Positions 19,309-29,600 of a DNA stretch of 64,000 bases are shown here, piece after piece. The notes beneath the pieces were generated by a model. That model ran no database searches. It saw only the letters and a list, made by a program, of their open reading frames with translations, and was not told the DNA's origin. This stretch comes from Mucilaginibacter sp. OK283 (GTDB lineage Bacteria; Bacteroidota; Bacteroidia; Sphingobacteriales; Sphingobacteriaceae). The stretch lies in the NCBI RefSeq assembly GCF_900110415.1, contig NZ_FODR01000017.1:1-64000 (forward strand). The letters run 5' to 3'. Position 1 is the stretch's first letter; each line of letters begins with the position of its first letter. The position numbers and the translations under genes were made by a program.

Positions 19309-19343
19309 TATATTAACAAAAGAAAGTGGTTTTTGTTAATATA
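19309..19343. terminator. Perfect 13-bp inverted repeat downstream of AraC gene
   Basis: TATATTAACAAAA and TTTTGTTAATATA pair exactly around GAAAGTGGT. A shorter CGCTA-TG-TAGCG dyad lies immediately upstream (19298-19309). The element is about 220 bp after the AraC stop and 565 bp before the SusC start. It may end the regulator transcript or act as an operator; the low GC content leaves both open. Confidence 0.45.
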
Positions 19344-19445
19344 ATCGATTTATAAATAGGGTATTGCAAGGCTTATTTCTATTGTTTTATCTTAAATCGC
19401 TAAATGATTTATGCGATATTGTCCCTCTGGTTAACCAATCTGCAA

Positions 19446-19480
19446 CAAATTGTATCAATATTTCGTCAAATAGTATCAAT
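19446..19480 (+). promoter_or_regulatory. 21-bp-phased direct repeat, likely AraC-type operator
   Basis: CAAATTGTATCAAT (19446-19459) and CAAATAGTATCAAT (19467-19480) match at 13 of 14 positions and start exactly 21 bp apart, two helical turns. This is the geometry of an AraC-family direct-repeat site. The candidate regulators in the window are the AraC proteins at 18181 and 49087 and the HTCS at 50090. The core GTATC recurs upstream of the SusC at 55903 and, inverted, in the hairpin at 37975-38030. Confidence 0.6.
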
Positions 19481-19603
19481 TTGTTTTGTGGCGAAAAGTT
19501 AGTGCGGTTTTTACCATATTTTTATTTCACAATTATAATAATACTATGCCGGCTTAAAGTGATTAAAAACTACCGGTTTGTACTAACTAACATTTACCAA
19601 ATT

Positions 19604-19711
19604 ATGAACACAAAAAAAAATGCTATTATGGCCTTTGCGGCTATGGCCAATTATTACCGCCTGCTCCAGGCGGTAACTCCCAAAACAATTTGTAGTGGTT
19701 TAAAATGTTAG
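19604..19711 (+). CDS. Possible 35-residue leader peptide
   Basis: An ATG at 19604 opens a 35-codon frame, MNTKKNAIMAFAAMANYYRL through to GLKC, ending at TAG 19709-19711, about 200 bp before SusC. Codons 17-25 lie inside a perfect 10-bp hairpin (19654-19676). The peptide has a basic start and a short hydrophobic stretch but matches no family I know. It could be a translated leader that controls the operon, a small peptide, or chance. Confidence 0.3.
   Translation: MNTKKNAIMAFAAMANYYRLLQAVTPKTICSGLKC
19654..19676 (+). promoter_or_regulatory. Perfect GC-rich hairpin in SusC leader
   Basis: TTACCGCCTG-CTC-CAGGCGGTAA is a flawless 10-bp stem with a 3-base loop in an otherwise AT-rich leader. 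No T-run follows, so it is not a standard terminator. It lies within the 35-codon ORF and may act as an attenuator-like or regulator-bound structure. Confidence 0.5.
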
Positions 19712-19908
19712 GATGTAGTCCTGAATATTTATCCCTGCCTGCAATTAAATCAGTAAATCCTTAAACTAAAATCTATGCCCACAAACCTTACTCAACATCA
19801 CACTTCCCGGGAAAATGCTTCAGATGCCTAAGCAGCATACCGTCTTCGTGAAGGTATAATCCTTTCCAAATCAATTTTTTATATCATTAATCAAATTATC
19901 CATTAATT

Positions 19909-22902
19909 ATGCGATACTTATGGCTGTGCTTTGTAGTTTTTTTAGCAATTACTACAAATGCACCTACTTGCTTAGCTAAAGATAATAGGGGAGAGAGAAG
20001 CAAAATCAACTATATTGTGTTTAACAATGACACCACAGTTCGTCGCGATACAACTGTTAAGGACTCGTTGTTAAAGGATAGTAGCAACTTTATAAAAAAG
20101 CGTACTATTTATAACTTTTTTGTCGATAGCGTTACTAAAAAACCTTATGAATTATCCTTATTTCCGGCAGTTTCATTACAACAACTTTTAAAAGGGAAAT
20201 TCGCAGGACTATACGTCCAGGAACCTTCGGGCGAGCCCGGTTCTGTGCAAAACATGTTTATCAGGGGGGCGCCAATGCCCTTGTTATCGCAAAGAGAGGT
20301 TTATCAATCACAGCCGCTTGTGGTACTGGATGGTATTCCGATAATAACCGAGCACCCGTTTGCATTTGATATTCAGCAATATGAGTTTAACAGGCCCGGC
20401 CCTGCTACTAACATATTTGCCGGTATTGATATGAACAATATTGCTTCGATAGAAGTGTTGAAAGATTTGGCAGCTACTGCGGTTTATGGACCAAGGGCTG
20501 TGAACGGAGTAATTGTTTTATCCTCAAAAACGCCGGGCGCCTCAAGAAGCATCACTTTTGATTCGTATATCGGTTTAGCGCAACGGCCGCAGGTGACAAC
20601 CATAAACGGTAAATACGAAAACGCTTTCAGGCAAAGGTTTTATGACCAGTATACTACCAACGGCAGATATTCTGATGATGAAAATTATCCTATTTATTTA
20701 AGCGATTCGCTTAACAATGTATATAGCGGGAAAGCCGACTGGAGTGATCTTTACTACCGCAACGCTTTAGTTTATGGTATCAACTTCGGCATCTCGGGTG
20801 GTACAAACCGGGCGAATTTTCGCTTTTCTTTGGGCGATATGAAAAATGAAGGGGTTGCTGATGGAACAGCGCTAAATCGGTATAGCGCTATGTTTAACAT
20901 CAATATGAAACCTGTAAAGTGGCTTTTGTTTTCAACCATGGTAAATGCCAACAGGTTGGACCGCACCCGTAATAAAAATTTACGCGACAGGTTTGCGCAG
21001 ATTAATTATTTCCCCGACCTGAGCGCCCCCTTACCCCCCAATAAAGATTATTATGCCAACTATCTTAAAGAGTATCAAAAAGGCTTTGACAATAACAAAA
21101 CTAATATTATTGACGGATACGCAAGGATTGGCGTTGAATTTGGAAAGTTTAATTTCAGCACCACTTTTGGTGTAGATTATAACGAGGGCTATCGCGATGT
21201 ATTTTATGCCCGCACACTTTTGCAGGGTAATAGCTACGCATCAAACTACTTTGGCTTTAACCAGAGGTTAATGTTGGATAATAAAGCAACATATTCTTTT
21301 AACCTAAACAAAGTACATGATTTTCAACTGGAGGTTGGACAATCAACCCAATGGAACATTTATAAATACAGCAATGCTTATGCGTATAAAGGGGTAAACG
21401 ATTTTATCAAAATAAACCTTTTAAACTCAGACCCTAATGATCCTAATTATTTAACCCCGGTTGCTTTTCCACGTGAATTAACCTACCGCTTTTTGGATAA
21501 AACCAGGGACAACCTGGTGTCGTTTTATGGCAAAGTAGATTACACACTAAAAGAAAAGTACCTGTTATCAGCTACATTACGTGCTGATGGCTCTTCAAAC
21601 GCTCAGCCAACAAGCCGTTGGTTTTATTCGCCTGTAGTTTCTGCCGCGTGGAATATTAAAAAGGAAATGCTGAAGGATAACACCACCGTGAATGATCTTT
21701 TATTGCGTGTTAGCGCCGGCCGGTTAGGGCGATTGAATGCATATGACAATTATGCACAGGGCCCGCAGTATACAGCATCTGTAGGTTATACCGGGAATTT
21801 AACTGTACCTGGTTATAACGCATTTGGTGTATTAACCAGGCCATACTCAACCGGTTGGATTGGTTACGGCATCCCGTGGTCGTATTCAGATCAGCTTAAT
21901 CTTGGTGTAGATGCCGGTTTGCTCCACAACCGTTTACACTTATCTGTTGATTGGTATAATAAAGAAGAAAAGAACCAGCTTATTGGCATCCCTGCCTTTG
22001 CCGAATACGGTTATAAGCAATCTATTGAAAGTGGAATGGCCGTAAACAACAGCGGTATAGATGTTTCGATAGCAGCCAATATAATCAATCATAAAAACTT
22101 TGGCTGGACATCATCTTTAAACCTTAACCACAATACCAATAAATTAAAAGCACTCCCAAGGGGCTTAAATGAAATTATAATTGGCGATAAACTTTTAAAG
22201 GTTGGCCAGCCGGTTGATCAATACTGGCTTTTAGTGAACGATGGTATTTATACCTCAAATGACCAGGTGCCGGTGGTTAACGGACAACCCGCTAAGTATA
22301 ACGGAATTCCATTGCAGGCCGGCGATCCTAAATGGCGCGATTTGAATGGTGATAACGCTATTGACAATAACGACAAAATATTAACAGGCCATTCATTGCC
22401 TAAAATATCGGGTGGTTTTGATAATAATTTCAGATACGGTAACTGGAGCTTAAATCTCAATTTTTATTTTAACCTGGGCCGTGACCTGATTAACCAGGAG
22501 ATGGCCAACCGGTTTGATTTTATTAACAGGGAAGGCAATAGTGATGTTAACTCAGTTAAAGAGATTACCTATTGGGAAAAACGGGGAGATTATAGCAAGT
22601 ACCCTTTGTATAATCCATGGAGCACAGTAATTCCATACCGTGTTGATCAGAATTTATTTCTTGAAAATGCTTCGTTTCTGAAATTGAGGACGGTGTTAGT
22701 TGGTTACGACCTTACCAAAACACTGCGTAGAAAAAGCATAAACGTAACCCGGTTTTACGTGTACGCATCAGTTAATAATGTATTTACCATCACACCTTAC
22801 ACCGGCCAGGACCCCGAGTTGGTAAATTATAACGGGTATGATACAGGCTACGGGCTGCCGATACCAAGAACGTACACATTAGGAGTGAAAATGGAATTAT
22901 AG
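19909..22902 (+). CDS. SusC/RagA-family transporter lacking the N-terminal CPD domain
   Basis: The 997-residue TonB-dependent transporter is the first gene of an 11-gene operon. A signal peptide (to about CLAKD) leads into a short Asp/Thr-rich linker (NDTTVRRDTTVKDSLLKDSS) instead of the usual carboxypeptidase-regulatory-like domain. The plug follows with SIEVLKDLAATAVYGPRAVNGV, and the barrel ends TYTLGVKMEL. The missing domain and its unusual linker set it apart from the other three SusC proteins in this window. It is one base upstream of its SusD partner. It should import a glycan or peptide-like substrate; nothing in the operon identifies it. Confidence 0.94.
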   Translation: MRYLWLCFVVFLAITTNAPTCLAKDNRGERSKINYIVFNNDTTVRRDTTVKDSLLKDSSNFIKKRTIYNFFVDSVTKKPYELSLFPAVSLQQLLKGKFAGLYVQEPSGEPGSVQNMFIRGAPMPLLSQREVYQSQPLVVLDGIPIITEHPFAFDIQQYEFNRPGPATNIFAGIDMNNIASIEVLKDLAATAVYGPRAVNGVIVLSSKTPGASRSITFDSYIGLAQRPQVTTINGKYENAFRQRFYDQYTTNGRYSDDENYPIYLSDSLNNVYSGKADWSDLYYRNALVYGINFGISGGTNRANFRFSLGDMKNEGVADGTALNRYSAMFNINMKPVKWLLFSTMVNANRLDRTRNKNLRDRFAQINYFPDLSAPLPPNKDYYANYLKEYQKGFDNNKTNIIDGYARIGVEFGKFNFSTTFGVDYNEGYRDVFYARTLLQGNSYASNYFGFNQRLMLDNKATYSFNLNKVHDFQLEVGQSTQWNIYKYSNAYAYKGVNDFIKINLLNSDPNDPNYLTPVAFPRELTYRFLDKTRDNLVSFYGKVDYTLKEKYLLSATLRADGSSNAQPTSRWFYSPVVSAAWNIKKEMLKDNTTVNDLLLRVSAGRLGRLNAYDNYAQGPQYTASVGYTGNLTVPGYNAFGVLTRPYSTGWIGYGIPWSYSDQLNLGVDAGLLHNRLHLSVDWYNKEEKNQLIGIPAFAEYGYKQSIESGMAVNNSGIDVSIAANIINHKNFGWTSSLNLNHNTNKLKALPRGLNEIIIGDKLLKVGQPVDQYWLLVNDGIYTSNDQVPVVNGQPAKYNGIPLQAGDPKWRDLNGDNAIDNNDKILTGHSLPKISGGFDNNFRYGNWSLNLNFYFNLGRDLINQEMANRFDFINREGNSDVNSVKEITYWEKRGDYSKYPLYNPWSTVIPYRVDQNLFLENASFLKLRTVLVGYDLTKTLRRKSINVTRFYVYASVNNVFTITPYTGQDPELVNYNGYDTGYGLPIPRTYTLGVKMEL

Positions 22903-22903
22903 C

Positions 22904-24427
22904 ATGGAAAAACGAATTACAAAAATGAAAAAGATATTATATATCACGCTTCTGTTTTTTGTGGCCTTAACCGGTTGTAATAAAACACTGGATATAAATT
23001 CTGTAAGGGTGGTTGCCGAAGTGAATATGTGGAATAAGCTGGAAGATACCCGTGCCGGCCTGCTGGGAGTTTACGCGCTTACCCGTGCCGCATTATCTGA
23101 TAACGACAGTCATTGGCTATATGGAGATGTTCGGACAGGCGAGTTTATCAGCCCAAACAGGCCCGATCTGAAGGCCATTGCCGGTAATAAACTAAATGCA
23201 TCCTACCCAACCGTGGATGCTTTATCCGACTGGACCAGGTTTTATGCCATCGTGAATGCAGCAAATATTTTCCTTGAACGCGTTGGCGACGTAAAAGCGG
23301 CTGATAAGCGCTATACAGAAAACAATATGATTGTTGATGTTGCCCAGGCCCGCTTCCTCAGAGCCTTCGCTTACTTCTACATGGTTAGGATATGGGGCGA
23401 TGTTCCTTTCATTATCACATCGCACGATGGTAAGTTTGAAAACAAACCCCGTGAAAATCAGGGTAAAATATTGGTTTGGGCTCAGCAGGAAATGTTAACG
23501 GCCGCTGCCGATTTGCCATTTATTTATAGTGGAGGCGATGTTCAGCAACCCGGTAACTATTACAACGAGGACAGAACCAGGTGGGGTGGTGCTTTGGCAA
23601 CAAAAAATACGGCATACGCTGTTTTGGCTCATTTGGCCGCCTGGCAAGGCAATTATACTGATGTTGCCACCTATACTAAATTTGTTGAGGATAACTATGG
23701 CAAAAGTGGCATAGGTTTCCAGAATACCGAGGACCTGACCAAATCAAACGGATTCTTTTTTAATAAAAACACCAGCCAGATGTTTGGTTTTAATTCCGAT
23801 TGGGGGCATATTGACGGTTCCGGAACAGGCCATATAGAAGAGTTGACCCTGGCCGAACCTGTTTTAAACAAAAAGGTTCCTGATATCTATATGCCCAAAG
23901 ACACCATTTTAAAAATATTTAATCAGCCAAATGACGAACGCTTTAGTGTTGATACACTTGGGCTGCCACGGTCCGAAAGATATTTTACCAATATAAATGG
24001 TAAGTACCCCATTTTTAGTAAGATAAAAGTTATACAAGGAGGTACCACCGACCCCACTTTCAGGTATTTCACCAGCGCTTTGATTTTTACCAGGCTTGAA
24101 GATATTGTTTTGTTACGTGCCGAGGCATTAGCTGTTTTAGGTGATCAAAACGGAGCTTTAAACGAGCTGATAAACGTAATGACAAGGCGCGGAATAACAA
24201 CTATCACCATCAATAGCGGAGAGTTGATTGACCTGATTTTTGAAGAGCGGCATCGCGAATTACTGGGCGAGGGGCAACGATGGTACGATTTGGTAAGGTA
24301 TAATAAAATCAAGCAAAATAATGCTGCCTTTTTAAATCTTATAAACTCCCAGGGAATTTACTGGCCGATATCCCGCAAGCTTATTTCACAAAACAACTTA
24401 TTAACTCAAAATCCATTTTGGAAATAA
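22904..24427 (+). CDS. SusD/RagB-family lipoprotein
   Basis: The partner of the preceding SusC. The lipobox is VALTGCNKTLDI. SusD signatures are DVAQARFLRAFAYFYMVRIWGDVP in the TPR-like core and IFEERHRELLGEGQRWYDLVRYN near the C-terminus, with the usual LTQNPFWK end. The ATG at 22925 gives a cleaner lipoprotein signal (MKKILYITLLF), so either start is possible; the first one is listed. It overlaps in frame space with the 5' edge of the next gene only at an unused upstream start. Confidence 0.93.
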   Translation: MEKRITKMKKILYITLLFFVALTGCNKTLDINSVRVVAEVNMWNKLEDTRAGLLGVYALTRAALSDNDSHWLYGDVRTGEFISPNRPDLKAIAGNKLNASYPTVDALSDWTRFYAIVNAANIFLERVGDVKAADKRYTENNMIVDVAQARFLRAFAYFYMVRIWGDVPFIITSHDGKFENKPRENQGKILVWAQQEMLTAAADLPFIYSGGDVQQPGNYYNEDRTRWGGALATKNTAYAVLAHLAAWQGNYTDVATYTKFVEDNYGKSGIGFQNTEDLTKSNGFFFNKNTSQMFGFNSDWGHIDGSGTGHIEELTLAEPVLNKKVPDIYMPKDTILKIFNQPNDERFSVDTLGLPRSERYFTNINGKYPIFSKIKVIQGGTTDPTFRYFTSALIFTRLEDIVLLRAEALAVLGDQNGALNELINVMTRRGITTITINSGELIDLIFEERHRELLGEGQRWYDLVRYNKIKQNNAAFLNLINSQGIYWPISRKLISQNNLLTQNPFWK

Positions 24428-24438
24428 ACAGACCATAT

Positions 24439-25548
24439 ATGAAAAACTTTGAAAAATATATGAGCGCCTTAAAGCTATCAGTAGTTATGGCACTATTGCT
24501 GTCTGCCTGTAAAAAAGATGGTGGATACCATAGCACCGCAACCAACAGCCCCAGGTTTGCCGGTAACACCTATGAATATTTAAAAAGTAAACCGGGTGTT
24601 TACGATTCGCTGATAGCAGTGATTGACCGAATGGGTCTAAAGCAGACTTTAACCGATAGTAATGTAACCCTGTTTGCCGTTACAAACCCCAGTTTTCAGC
24701 TGGCAATTAATAACCTGAACACATTAAGAAGACAAGGGGATAAAGACCCGCTTTTTCTTTCAAACGTTGATGGCGTACAGCTTGATACAATGGCATCCTA
24801 CTATATTATGAGGGGAAGCCGCACTACCGATTCTTTAACCTTGCAGGATGGGCTTGACCTGACCAGTGTACGGTTTGGCTATCCGATGCATGGTAAAGTT
24901 ACCAGGGCATCTTCATCGGGTTTGGTTGATGGTGGCCCACAGGTAATAGAATTCAGTAACACCAAAAAGAGCAAATTTATCCGCTTTTGGTCAACAACAA
25001 CAACTGGATCTAATAACATCCTGACCAAAAATGGGGTAGTCCATGTGGTAAGCGCCGACCATATCTTCGGTTTTGATGAGTTTGTTCCCCGGCTCACATT
25101 TATCCCGCCGCCACCAAACTTAATATCATTAATAGGAGGTAAACTATCCGTGTTAAGAGATAATAATGGCGGTCCTGACAATGGCGAGGGATCAAAAAAA
25201 GTTATTGACGGAGATGATCATACCAAATTCCTGGCAGAACTACAAGGCAGGTTATGGATCAAATTTGAGCTGAATACGCCGGCAGTATCAGGTGTATACA
25301 CGCTTACATCGGCAAATGACGCACCCGAAAGAGACCCGAGGGCATGGACTTATGAGGGCTCAAATGACGGACAAACCTGGGTTGAATTGGATAGACGCAG
25401 CAATTTCTTTTTTGAAGAACGGTACCAGACAAAAGTTTTCAGTTGCCCTAATACAGTAGCTTATAAATTTTACCGCATTGACATTACCGAACTCAGGGAC
25501 GGCGGGCTTTTCCAGTTAGCTGAGTGGTCAATAAACAAAGCTAAATAA
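24439..25548 (+). CDS. Fasciclin-domain lipoprotein with C-terminal discoidin domain
   Basis: The lipoprotein signal is MALLLSACKKDG. A fasciclin-like domain covers about 40-220 (GLKQTLTDSNVTLFAVTNPSF and ILTKNGVVHVVSADHIFGF, the FAS1 H-box pattern). The last 140 residues form an F5/8 type C (discoidin)-like domain (VLRDNNGGPDNGEGSKKVID; YKFYRIDITE). That domain is clearly paralogous to the C-terminus of the PKD protein at 37001. FAS1 proteins usually mediate adhesion or ligand binding, so a surface accessory role beside SusCD is inferred. The start at 24439 was chosen over 24418, which overlaps the SusD end. Confidence 0.85.
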   Translation: MKNFEKYMSALKLSVVMALLLSACKKDGGYHSTATNSPRFAGNTYEYLKSKPGVYDSLIAVIDRMGLKQTLTDSNVTLFAVTNPSFQLAINNLNTLRRQGDKDPLFLSNVDGVQLDTMASYYIMRGSRTTDSLTLQDGLDLTSVRFGYPMHGKVTRASSSGLVDGGPQVIEFSNTKKSKFIRFWSTTTTGSNNILTKNGVVHVVSADHIFGFDEFVPRLTFIPPPPNLISLIGGKLSVLRDNNGGPDNGEGSKKVIDGDDHTKFLAELQGRLWIKFELNTPAVSGVYTLTSANDAPERDPRAWTYEGSNDGQTWVELDRRSNFFFEERYQTKVFSCPNTVAYKFYRIDITELRDGGLFQLAEWSINKAK

Positions 25549-25590
25549 GTGATGAAAATTCAAAAAATTAATACAATTAACCATAAACAG

Positions 25591-26679
25591 ATGCGAACAT
25601 ATTTTAAAAAAGAGTTCATTTTCTTCTTGTTTGCTATTGCTGTATTAAGCAGTTGTAAAAAGATATTTAATCTGCCAAATGAAAAGGACTATTTAAGTTC
25701 AAATGTAAATTACAGTAATAAGATATTTGAACCAATTATTGGCCGCACTACAGTGATAGGCGGCTTTAACGGCGATAATTCAACGCAGCCTATAAAGTTT
25801 GAAATTGTTAATGCCCGCTTTGGCGATGGCCGGCCGGTAACAGATCTTTTTCAGAAAAAAGCTACTTACGTTTGGACTTCAGCTTACAATGGCCAGGAAA
25901 AAAGTTTGGCCGAAATTGAAGCCAAAAGAAAGCTGCAGGAACATCCATTATTTGAGGTGCTCCCATCCGGCGAATTTATTTTGTGGGCATCGTCAACCAA
26001 TGAACTTATTGCTCCGAGGCCTGCAGATAGCACAAATTTTCCGCAGGATACGCGTTTTTTCGATGTTAAAATCACTAATACGGGTGGTCATACCATTATT
26101 CGCGATTTTCAGATAAGGCCTTTCCGGGAGCGCCCTTATGAACCATCTGACGATTTTAATATTTACTCCGGCGGTCCGGCACCTCATCCCAAAACACCTT
26201 ATAATCCATTAAGCAGGAATTATATAAGGCCGTTTTTAAATAATGTTATAGGAGCCACTACCGATATACCACTTGAAAGCAATGACGATAAAAAAGACGT
26301 AGTGGTTTATATACGGCCATTTACGGGTGGCAACGGCAATTCGCTGAGGTTTAAATTTTTAAACAAAGACTCGGTGGAGATGAACCCTGCTTTATTTAAT
26401 GAAACAGTATGGGATAAAATAGTGCACGGGTTTAACTTTCAAAAAACGCTTACATACGCGCAGTACGATGTGGCTTACCCGATTCCTTTAGTTGAAATAC
26501 CAACTGTATATGCTCCAGGCGGTACCCGTGATCATGCCGAATTCAGGTATTCAAGAATTGGTTTTGGTGGTGTTAGGGTAGTGGCAAGTTTCGGGATCGA
26601 TTTTGCCATATACAGAAAAGGCGACTGGGAAATAGTGTTCCATTTCCTGAAGGATAATCCAAAGTTCGAAAACGAATAA
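25591..26679 (+). CDS. DUF5007-like SusCD-associated lipoprotein
   Basis: The protein carries a lipobox (AVLSSCKKIFNLP) and is otherwise beta-rich without recognised catalytic motifs. It recalls the DUF5007-type proteins found beside fasciclin and SusCD genes in Sphingobacteriaceae, but this is from memory and not confirmed. The frame extends upstream to GTG 25549; ATG 25591 gives a normal lipoprotein signal, so it is used. It sits 42 bp after the fasciclin-discoidin gene and 20 bp before the second SusC, closing the first half of the operon. Function is unknown; surface exposure is inferred. Confidence 0.65.
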   Translation: MRTYFKKEFIFFLFAIAVLSSCKKIFNLPNEKDYLSSNVNYSNKIFEPIIGRTTVIGGFNGDNSTQPIKFEIVNARFGDGRPVTDLFQKKATYVWTSAYNGQEKSLAEIEAKRKLQEHPLFEVLPSGEFILWASSTNELIAPRPADSTNFPQDTRFFDVKITNTGGHTIIRDFQIRPFRERPYEPSDDFNIYSGGPAPHPKTPYNPLSRNYIRPFLNNVIGATTDIPLESNDDKKDVVVYIRPFTGGNGNSLRFKFLNKDSVEMNPALFNETVWDKIVHGFNFQKTLTYAQYDVAYPIPLVEIPTVYAPGGTRDHAEFRYSRIGFGGVRVVASFGIDFAIYRKGDWEIVFHFLKDNPKFENE

Positions 26680-26699
26680 TAGCATTTAAAGCCACTGAA

Positions 26700-29600
26700 A
26701 TGAGAAAATATATACTATTTTATGTAGTACTGATAGTTTGCATAATCTGCAGTGCAGATACATATGCGCAAACAAAAAATATAACGGTTTCTGGTAAGGT
26801 ACTTGACAAGCCCGAAAATAAGGTGCTGGTGGGTGTAAATATCTCTATAGACAAAAAGGGAATAGCCCAGACCGATGCCAACGGACGTTTTTCCATTACG
26901 GTACCTGTCAATTCTGTAGTTTCATTCTCCTTTATTGGGTTTGTTACTCAAAAGTTAAAGGTTGAGGAAAACCAAAAAGACATAATAATCACATTAAGTG
27001 AAGACAAAAAAGGGCTTAATGAAATAGTTATTGTGGGTTATCAAAACCGAAGCAAAGAAACCACAACGGGCGCTTCGGCAATTATTACCAATAAGGATAT
27101 CGCCGATATCCCTGTATCAAGTTTTGAACAGTTACTGCAAGGTAAGGTTGCCGGCTTAAACATTCAGAACAATACGGGCGCACCGGGCTTCAGGGGCTCG
27201 GTACAGGTGCGTGGCTTGTCAACCCTTAGTGTTAGCGGCAACGGCAACGAATCATTTTTACAGCCAACATCTCCGCTGTACATTATCGATGGGGTGCCTT
27301 TAGATGCCGATAAGGCAGCCGAATTTGGTTTTCAAACCCAGGGCCCCGGGGTTAGCCCATTGTCCTTGATCCCGGTAGAAGACATCCAGAGTATCCAGAT
27401 CATGAAAGATGCCCAGGCAACTTCTCTTTATGGTTCAAGAGGTGCCTATGGTGTAATTATCATTACTACTAAACGCGGAAATTCAAAGGTGCCAAGGGTG
27501 CGTTATACCACTAACTTTTTTGTTAACGCGCCGCCAAAACTGCGCGAAACATTAGGAGGTAACGATGAGCGCCGGGCAAAAATTCAGCAAATATTATCAA
27601 ATGCCACAACGGTTGATGAGTTACGAAAAATAGGGATGACAGGCTTTTTGGCCGATAGTTTAAATGCTTATTGGAATAACTCAACCAATTGGCAGTCTAT
27701 ATTTTATGCTACTACCTATAACCAAAGCCATAACCTGGCTTTAGATGGTGGTGATCAAAAATTCAACTACAAGGCAAACGTTGGCTACTACTCAGAAAAA
27801 GGGGTAATAAAAAACACCGGATTTGACAGGTATAACCTGAATATGAACATGGAGTTTAAACCAAACGACAAGTTTAGGTTTTTCGGGTCCTTATTTGGCT
27901 CGGTAGGTAGCCAGGCTAAAGGCGATGGCCTGGGGCTGCTGCAACAAGGTGTTGCTTCAAACGGCCAGGCATCAACGTTATTGCCGCCTCCATCATTCTA
28001 CCTGTCGTCAGACGGTGTTACATCAGCCTTGAAAACGTTGAACAGCAACAGTTCAAGAAACATAAGGGCCAATGTAGATGGGCGGTACGAGTTTATTCCC
28101 GGACTCGCGTTATCATCAAGTATCAGTTATGATTATACCTCTGATGCCGAATCAACTTTTACGCCTGCGGCAGCCAACTCGCAATTTGCCCAGGTATATG
28201 ATTTTGAGGGCCGAAACTACACCTTGTATAACCGTAACGCCATTACTTACGCTAAAACAATAGGCGGTAACCATAATATTTTTGTTAACTTATTTAATGA
28301 AATATATAAACAGGGCGGTCAAAGTGGCATCATCAGGCAGGAGCGCACGCCTAACGATCAGCTCCAGGGACCGGTAGGTTACGATTCATATAATTCGCGT
28401 GGTGGTGGTGTACTTTCAAATTATAAAAATGCCACTATCGCGTCATTTGCAGGTGCAGTAAGTTATGATTTTCAGCGCAAATACGTGGTTGAACTTTCAT
28501 ACCGGTTAGATGGCACGTCATCAAACGGGTTAGAGAACCCTTACTCCAAAAACCCATCGGTGGGTTTAAAATGGAATTACAGTAAAGAAAACTGGTTTAA
28601 AGATCTGTCGTGGCTTACTTATGGTGGTATAAGACTAACCTGGGGTCAGAATATTGTGCCTACCGGTAGCCTGCAAAGTATTTATGGTATTTATAACCTG
28701 AATGGCAACTTTAACAATAATCCAACTATTGGTATAAATTATGATTTTATTCCCAATCCTACATTAAAACCAACTACCACTACACAATACAATTTAGGAT
28801 TTGATATCGGACTGTTTCAAAGCCGGGTTGATTTAAACTTTGATACCTATTATAAAAAGGTTGATAATTTATTGTTCGACAGATTTTTATCAAACACTAC
28901 CGGCTTTAACCGCCGGGTGAGCAATGATGTAGCTATTGCCGATTATGGTTATGAGTTAACGCTTACGGTACGGCCGGTGATTTCAAAAGATTTTAACTGG
29001 AGTATCTCGATGAACGGCGCCATCAACCGTGATGTTTTATTAAAGCTGCCTGCCGAGTATAATGGTCAGTACATCAAGTTTGATAACAGTCCTTATTTAC
29101 AGCATATTGTTTTTAGGGTAGGTCAAAACACGCTGTCAAACTATTTGCACATCAACCAGGGTGTATATTCAACCGATGCTGAAGTGCCGGTAAACCCCGC
29201 AACCGGAAAAAAATATTCGTCTAACGGGGTACCGTTTAAAGCAGGTGATCCTATTTTTAAAGATGTTAACGGCGATTATATATTAGACGACAGAGATTAT
29301 GAAATAACCGGTAATTCACAGCCCTTGGTAACCGGCGGTATATCAACCAATATTATATACAAAAATTTTGGCCTTAACATCTACGCAACATTTACTGCCA
29401 AAAGAACTGTTTTGAATAATGCACTGGCCGATCGTTTGGCCATATCACGCAATCCTTATGATTTACTGGCTGTTGTGCCTTTAAGTAATATGGATATCTG
29501 GAGGCAGCCCGGCGACCATACAGTTTATCCAAACCCTTACTCGTTTTCCACCTATAACCAGATACAGCCTTTAAGGCCCGATCAAACATTATGGGCCGAA

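Larger units (their letters stand above)
19090..19908 (+). other. Long leader/control region upstream of twin SusCD operon
   Basis: These 819 bp carry no recognisable gene. They hold a perfect 13-bp inverted repeat at 19309-19343, a 14-mer direct repeat phased by 21 bp at 19446-19480, and a 35-codon ORF with an internal perfect hairpin at 19604-19711. Such an accumulation of structure before a SusC start suggests regulated transcription and perhaps a structured leader. Confidence 0.55.

Noticed and set aside
19364..19711. Frame of 115 residues ending at the 35-codon ORF
   Set aside because: It needs a TTG start and its upstream half has no gene-like features. Only the ATG at 19604 is considered, and only weakly.
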